DNA from: Beta vulgaris subsp. vulgaris
Lineage: Eukaryota; Streptophyta; Magnoliopsida; Caryophyllales; Amaranthaceae
Reading direction: 5' to 3'
NCBI RefSeq assembly: GCF_026745355.1
Contig: NC_079206.1
Location: forward strand, 21,507,399 to 21,571,398
Length of the DNA stretch: 64,000 nt
Positions 59,120-64,000 of this stretch are shown here, in pieces. Every line of letters starts with the position of its first letter. The stretch's first letter is position 1. The notes beneath the pieces are model-generated. The model ran no database searches. It saw only the letters and a list, made by a program, of their open reading frames with translations, and had not been told where the DNA came from. A program made the translations under genes and the position numbers.

Positions 59120-60343
59120 TGTAACACCCCCGCCGACCCGAACCCTTCTTTATTCGATAAAACTCGGGTTTTTGGGGGAAATAAATCCACGAGGGTTTGA
59201 CTCGACGGGTGGCGCTACCGGCGCACTTATCTCCTTGGAAATAAATGCAAGGCTAAATTAAAAACAAACTAAACTCAAATTCATTATTCTTTACAACCAA
59301 AGTAAATCGTTCATTAAACATTATTAGTTAATTAAGTATTTCAGAGTTCCAGCGGAAGCTAATCATATGCTAAGTGGAAGACACTTTAAATGATCTCCCT
59401 TTTGTTCCCCCGATCGATCACCCACCTACACAAATACATTGAAAAGAGACAAGAGAGACAAGCTCCCAAAAATCAGAAAAACTGAGTAATTCCAAATCCA
59501 TCCCGTAATATACTTAAGTTGAAATTACTTTGTAAAATAGTAGATTAATAGTTTTCGAAGTCATAGCACATATACACATATATATACATTTAATAATCAC
59601 ATTATTAATTCAAATAATCCAATTATTCAAGGAGAGGAAAGAGAACGCCAGTAAGCCGCCCCTGTAACCACTTACTTCAACATTATAGGTCGGGGTCAAT
59701 CCCCTGTAACCACCTACGGATAAACACAATAGCCATAATAACAGAGTCCCTAGTGTGCACACCCCTTCTACTTGGATCACAACAAGATAGAAGGAAGACA
59801 ATAATAGAATAATCAGCATAGTAACCAGAGAACCTGTAGGGGCCGCTGAACCACTCATACAGGGAAACCTGTTTATCATTTCCCTCCGATATTTCACTTT
59901 ACGTGATTAACATCTTTTAATCAAGTCATCGCATATACATTTACGTCATCTTGTTCAATCAAGTGTGAACATATTCAATCCATCATAATTTCAATCCATT
60001 CATAGCAGTTTCAATAACTCATTTCATAAACACAACCGTCACTTGAGTTCATTTATCCTTCAGTCATTTCATTATCACAAGTTCTTACCAATTTCAACTT
60101 TCATAAAATCTCAATATTGACAACAATAATAATATTCTTGATAATCATAATGATATATAGTAATAATAATAACAATAATAATAATCATAATAATAATAAT
60201 AACAATAATAATAATATAATAATAATAATAATAATCATAATATTATTAAATGATATTAACCGATTTTTAACAACGGTATAATAAACATCTTTGTCATATC
60301 GTACATCATCCATAGTCATGATTCATAGTCGAAATCCATAATC
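59120..60343 (-). repeat. 5' LTR of the gypsy element, truncated by a CACTA insertion
   Basis: Aligns with 49153 onward through the aatccataatc at about 60343, then stops matching at the cactactac motif. The U3 half is therefore missing or lies beyond the CACTA element. Relative to the other LTR it has a 10-15 bp gap near 59655 and scattered substitutions. Confidence 0.85.
60120..60245 (+). repeat. (aat)n-type microsatellite in the 5' LTR
   Basis: Counterpart of the array at 50180-50310, with different unit arrangement. Confidence 0.9.
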
Positions 60344-60700
60344 CACTACTACAAAAAAGGGCAAACATAACTGTTAAATAAGGTTTTACTTAACAGTTTT
60401 GAGGTGTTATCCAAGTCAATGTAATGTAAAGTAAACATAACACCTGATGAAAGTGTTATGTTTGCCAGAGAAAACATAACAGTCATTTATAATACATGTT
60501 ATGGTACTAGATAACACATTTTGTAAATAAGTGTTATCTTTGCTATTTATATGACAAACTAAAAGAAGGAAAATTTAACACTTATTTTGAATAACTGTTA
60601 TGTTTTCCTATAATATATATAACATATATAATATATAAATGTTATCTACGATGTTTTTTTAAAAAAATAATCAAATTATCATTTCATGCATATATTGGCA
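60344..60700 (+). mobile_element. Terminus of a CACTA (En/Spm-like) transposon
   Basis: Starts cactactacaaaaaagggc exactly where LTR homology ends. The next 330 bp contain about ten ataac(a/g)/tgttat motifs in both orientations (gtgttatgtttgcc, aacataacag, agataacac, gtgttatcttt), the typical subterminal repeat array bound by CACTA transposase. The opposite end (…tagtg) is not in the window, so the element extends to the right or is incomplete. The 3-bp duplication cannot be checked. Confidence 0.8.
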
Positions 60701-61461
60701 GTAGGCGTGCAACACGCAGCACAATAATGTCGTATAATACAATTCCTTTTTTTTTTACATGACAGTACAATACCTAAATCTGTTGTATAATTAATCCTCA
60801 ACCCATAAAATCTTACAACCAATAAATTAAATATGATATTCCAAACTTCCAAAATTCTTTATATCATAAAATAATGGAACTAATATTCATAATTCTAAAC
60901 ATCTAAAAAAAACTACTATATATACATATCAATATTAATCTAAATCGTAAATAAGATCAAATCTAGCCTATAGCCAAATCCACATGATATCATTATCCAA
61001 ATCCAAAAATATAATGTATGTCCAAAAGTGGATTAAGGTAAAAAAAAAAAAAAATTAGGCGGAAAGTTAGAACTCATTCACCATTTGTGCTTCGTGTTGA
61101 TCTCCAACGTATGTAATCCACAACTCCCTGGGTTCATCAATTTTCTCCTGAGAATAGGTTTGACCAATGCCTTGATAGTACTATAATAAAGGTAATCACA
61201 AAATATATTCATATATAAAAACTTGAAAGTAATTAAACTTTATAATTACTCATGCACAAGTCAAAAGGAAACAAATGCAAGTATGTAGTATATCGCATTT
61301 GTTCGTACATTATAATGATGATACATTCAGACTTATGCCTCTTAAGCGAAAAAAGAAGTTTGGGTATCGCATTCCTGACATAACCAGAATGACAATCTTT
61401 TGCTTTCTCGGTGACAAACTTATATGTTGGGCCAGTCAAGTGCTACATTTTTTTTGTCTAG
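60701..61461. other. CACTA interior or flank without a clear gene
   Basis: AT-rich. Near 61066-61190 the minus strand reads GIGQTYSQEK, then ELWITYVGDQHEAQMVNEF and a stop, which looks like the last exon of a gene, but the family is not recognised. Confidence 0.35.
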
Positions 61462-61582
61462 ACCATTGAGGACCTTGCCTGAACAGATTTACCCCAATTT
61501 TTTGAACTGGCCCGACATTGTTGATCCTAGCAATAGAACAAGATATCTAAGCAGCTATGAAAATTCTCCAGTATTAAACAAG
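61462..61582 (+). pseudogene. Isolated unidentified exon (plus strand)
   Basis: Between an acceptor-like tttttttgtctag and a donor-like aag|gtataa the plus strand is open and reads PLRTLPEQIYPNFLNWPDIV followed by DPSNRTRYLSSYENSPVLNK. The composition is protein-like, but no family was recognised and no adjoining exon was found. Confidence 0.4.
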
Positions 61583-61957
61583 GTATAAACATATTTCTTT
61601 ATTTCCATTGTACCTCTATTTACATTGATATATGTATTCTTTCACCTCCTAGGTAAGAAAAAGCTACCTGCTTGTTAGATTTGTGCTTTGATATGTCAGT
61701 CCTCCAAAAACCTATCGTTACTCATACATATAAGTGCTGGCAGGAACGTATATCTCGCTTTTGAAATATCGGTAGCTTTAAATTAGCGACTCTACACTTA
61801 CCCAAGAAAGAACACAGACCACTTTGAATGCTACGTGTACGTGGATGATATTGGGAGAGGTAGTTTTCAAACCAATGAAATGAGGAGCTTTTCTCCTCTA
61901 GCATCACTTTCGAGGAAATTTTTGATTTTTTAAAGAAATAAATATAGGTACACTTAC

Positions 61958-62117
61958 CAGTAGAATATAAAGGCACAGAATGGGTTAGGAAACCACCAGC
62001 AGCAATCACCCATCGAGCATGAAAGCGAAGAACAAGCAGCCCCACACTATCAGGTGTGTCAAAATTAGCCCCATTTGTGTTTTTTACTGGAGAAAATTCT
62101 TCTTTTCGTAAAACACG
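61958..62117 (-). pseudogene. C-terminal exon fragment of UDP-N-acetylglucosamine pyrophosphorylase
   Basis: The minus strand encodes EEFSPVKNTNGANFDTPDS, then VGLLVLRFHARWVIAAGGFL and THSVPLYSTG, ending at a good donor (ctg|gtaagt). This matches the C-terminal part of plant UAP1/GlcNAc1pUT (EFAPVKNANG, HTRWVIAAGGFLTHSVPLY) as I remember it. The intact enzyme makes UDP-GlcNAc from UTP and GlcNAc-1-phosphate. No other exon of this gene is found in the window, so it is a stranded gene fragment. Confidence 0.65.
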
Positions 62118-63370
62118 AGAATATAAATAAATGAATATCACATTCGCATTCATAGCCAAAGGTCTATTTTAAATAAGGAAGCGGATGAAAACAGATCACC
62201 TCAAAGAGTGCAGGAAAAGGAGAATATGCGAAGACATCACATATAATTACCATGATAACCAGGCACTAGAGGGGCACCAGAGGAACACCTGCTTCACCCA
62301 TTATCTCCCTGCTTCACTATCCTATTTCCCCTACCTTTTTCCAGCTCACACTCACCCTTGATTTCAACTAACCTTAATCTCATACCAACGAACATCTCAT
62401 AATTGTACATGAAAGATATGTTATTAGAGTTTTAAAGATTGCGGAGTTCTGAATGACCACCTCAGGCAGTCCTCAGAGATACAGAGATGCACTAACAAAA
62501 GCACATAACAAAACCCAATATTTTGAAGTTTTCCCACAATGTTATCTACATTACTCAAAGCCTTAGTACTAGTGTGGGGTACGGGTACATTTCCCAGTCT
62601 ACTATAGCAATTTTAGTAAAGTTTTAGTGTTTTCACTCCTATGTCAGGATATAGGGTCTCCAACGGAGAACTTGATGTGATAGAGTGTCCCAAGTACTAC
62701 AGATTGCGTACTTATTAGTCCAAAGATAACCTACTTTCTACATAAAAGGATATCTAATGTCTACAAACAACTGCCAAACAAAATTTGAATTGAGAGATTA
62801 GAAGGATGAGCTATGATACTTGCCTATCAGTTAGCAAAGGCAATGTACGGTCATTTAGCATGCATTTTTCAAAGTATACATGACTACTATTTCCGGATGG
62901 AGCTGAGTGTGATACCATACAGAACTTCAAAAGCAACAAAAAGCTAGGCACTACTACAAGTAAATTTGTCAAGATTCCAAGACAAATCCACTAGAACTAG
63001 TTGTCCCTATAACAAGAACAAGATCGATATCCGGCCCGATCATCAACGATACAATTCTAATTCTCACCAAGACTTCAAATGTACATAGAAAATTCACCCA
63101 CCACAAAGTTTAAATTCAAATTTCAATCAGTCAACTACCCTTCTCCAAATGAACACCATATTACTAAATTTTCCCAAGAATACTAATTCCAAATGCCCAT
63201 AATTAAAAGAATCATCAAGATAATTACCATTATATAAATCAGAGCAACATGGTCAGCAAGAACTGAGCCTAAAATAACAAAAATTTGGAAATTGAACAAT
63301 TTGAAAGTAAATGAATCAATAATGAGAATAGGGTAATATTAAAAGAAGCAAAATTTGTAATAAAACTTAC
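62118..63370. other. Unassigned sequence between captured exons
   Basis: No gene recognised. A cactactacaagtaaatttg motif at 62949 resembles a second CACTA end in the same orientation. Confidence 0.3.
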
Positions 63371-63457
63371 AGGAATTTGGTGAAGAGGAACTTGGGATTT
63401 GAAGTAGATGTAATCACCAGGAGCCGAGAATACGCCTTTGCCTTTGATGTTTTTCAT
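63371..63457 (-). pseudogene. First exon of a maspardin-like (SPG21) alpha/beta-hydrolase
   Basis: The ATG at 63457-63455 (minus) opens 29 codons, MKNIKGKGVFSAPGDYIYF followed by KSQVPLHQIP, and ends exactly at a consensus donor (cct|gtaagt). This is the N-terminus of plant maspardin as I recall it. The next exon, expected to encode a QWRYYDFGPK-type stretch, is not present within the 3 kb to the left, where a CACTA end and the gypsy element lie. Either the intron is very long, the gene is broken, or this is a captured fragment. Confidence 0.6.
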
Positions 63458-63475
63458 TAGAGCTGATCTTCTCAC

Positions 63476-64000
63476 AGTTTGCTACCGTTGAACTTTGAAT
63501 TATGAATAAAAATGCAATGACCCAAGTTAATCTTAATTTCAGAAAATGTTTTGTTGGTTCAAATCAGATCAAAATCTGGGTCTTTTTTATTTTCTCTGAA
63601 GGTCAAGGGTGATCAACATGCTTTTTGTATTTGCATAGAATGGATCATCATCGCGTACGCCTGGTTTAGAGAACTTTTCTCCCAGCTGCATAAATACAAG
63701 GCAACGTCAACATATAACAAAATCAAGATGCACTATAAGCCAAATGAAAGGTCAATCAATCAAATATTAATAGATAGAACCATTTTGCAGTTCTTCAAAA
63801 AACTAAGTAACTAAATTAAAACTAATTAAAAAAAACTCCCAGCAAAAAAGGCTTCACCTTGAGAATTCTGCAAGCAAAATACTTATGACCAATAAAAGGT
63901 TTTTGTCTTTCAGTTTCAAGCCTGATGATGATCAAAATCAAGAAGTATAAAGTGCAACTTGAAAAAGATGATCAAGAATCAAAAAAAAAAAAAAACCTTC
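63476..64000. other. Upstream of the maspardin-like exon
   Basis: Could be the 5' flank of the exon. No further coding sequence can be supported. Confidence 0.3.

Larger units (their letters stand above)
49153..60343 (-). mobile_element. Ty3/gypsy chromovirus (Tekay/Del-like) retrotransposon with nested insertions
   Basis: On the minus strand the order is 5' LTR (from 59120, cut at 60343 by a CACTA end), tRNA-Met primer site, an extra ORF, gag, protease, reverse transcriptase, RNase H, integrase, chromodomain and 3' LTR (from 49153). The order and the chromodomain after integrase place it in the chromoviruses; motif style suggests Tekay. By eye the two LTRs are about 94% identical over their first 570 bp, so insertion is not very recent. 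All coding parts carry stops, frameshifts or altered catalytic residues, and the integrase is split by a hAT insertion (52792-54474). Confidence 0.92.

Overview
The window is nuclear DNA of a flowering plant, most likely a eudicot. It is AT-rich, has spliced host genes with GT-AG introns and plant-type proteins (a MOB1, a TMEM45/DUF716 membrane protein, a protein resembling cadmium-induced AS8), and is otherwise filled with nested transposable elements. No bacterial, organellar or viral gene set is present. The species cannot be fixed from the sequence alone.

Layout. 1-8217 is a nest of elements: the 3' part of a SIRE/Maximus-type Ty1/copia element (env-like remnant, polypurine tract, LTR 1830-3188) has inserted into an older short-LTR copia element on the minus strand (3194-8217). 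That older element is also split by a 1.5-kb hAT transposon with a perfect 8-bp target duplication and by a small MITE. 8218-12000 holds an LTR-like stretch, a LINE RNase H remnant and a 1.2-kb Tourist/Harbinger-like element with a GA-rich minisatellite. 13329-18160 is the AS8-like gene, whose 3.4-kb intron carries a Tourist MITE and a solo LTR. 21212-21870 is a long-TIR Mutator-like element. 22453-28508 is a complete seven-exon MOB1 gene. 28811-31710 holds two inverted-repeat elements, one packed with a 20-bp minisatellite that was itself hit by a Stowaway MITE. 32349-35635 is a two-exon TMEM45-like gene on the minus strand. 36600-38435 has GC-rich hAT-like elements and a second Stowaway-like MITE. 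41331-44251 is a 2.9-kb solo LTR with intact 5-bp target duplications. 45810-47770 is a decayed, intron-containing element-derived gene, followed by an unusual GC-rich, possibly mitochondrial tract.

49153 to 60343 is a minus-strand Ty3/gypsy chromovirus (Tekay-like) with both LTRs at least partly present, gag, protease, RT, RNase H, integrase and chromodomain, all damaged. Its integrase is split by a hAT element that contains a second hAT element. Upstream of gag it has an extra 168-aa ORF whose first residues copy the histone H3 N-terminal tail; this is the most interesting observation in the window. The right LTR is cut by the end of a CACTA transposon at 60344, beyond which isolated exons of unrelated host genes (UDP-N-acetylglucosamine pyrophosphorylase, maspardin, one unidentified) lie in mixed orientation, as expected of captured gene fragments.

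The host genes are unrelated to one another. The organisation is explained by successive insertions, several of which can be ordered by which element interrupts which.
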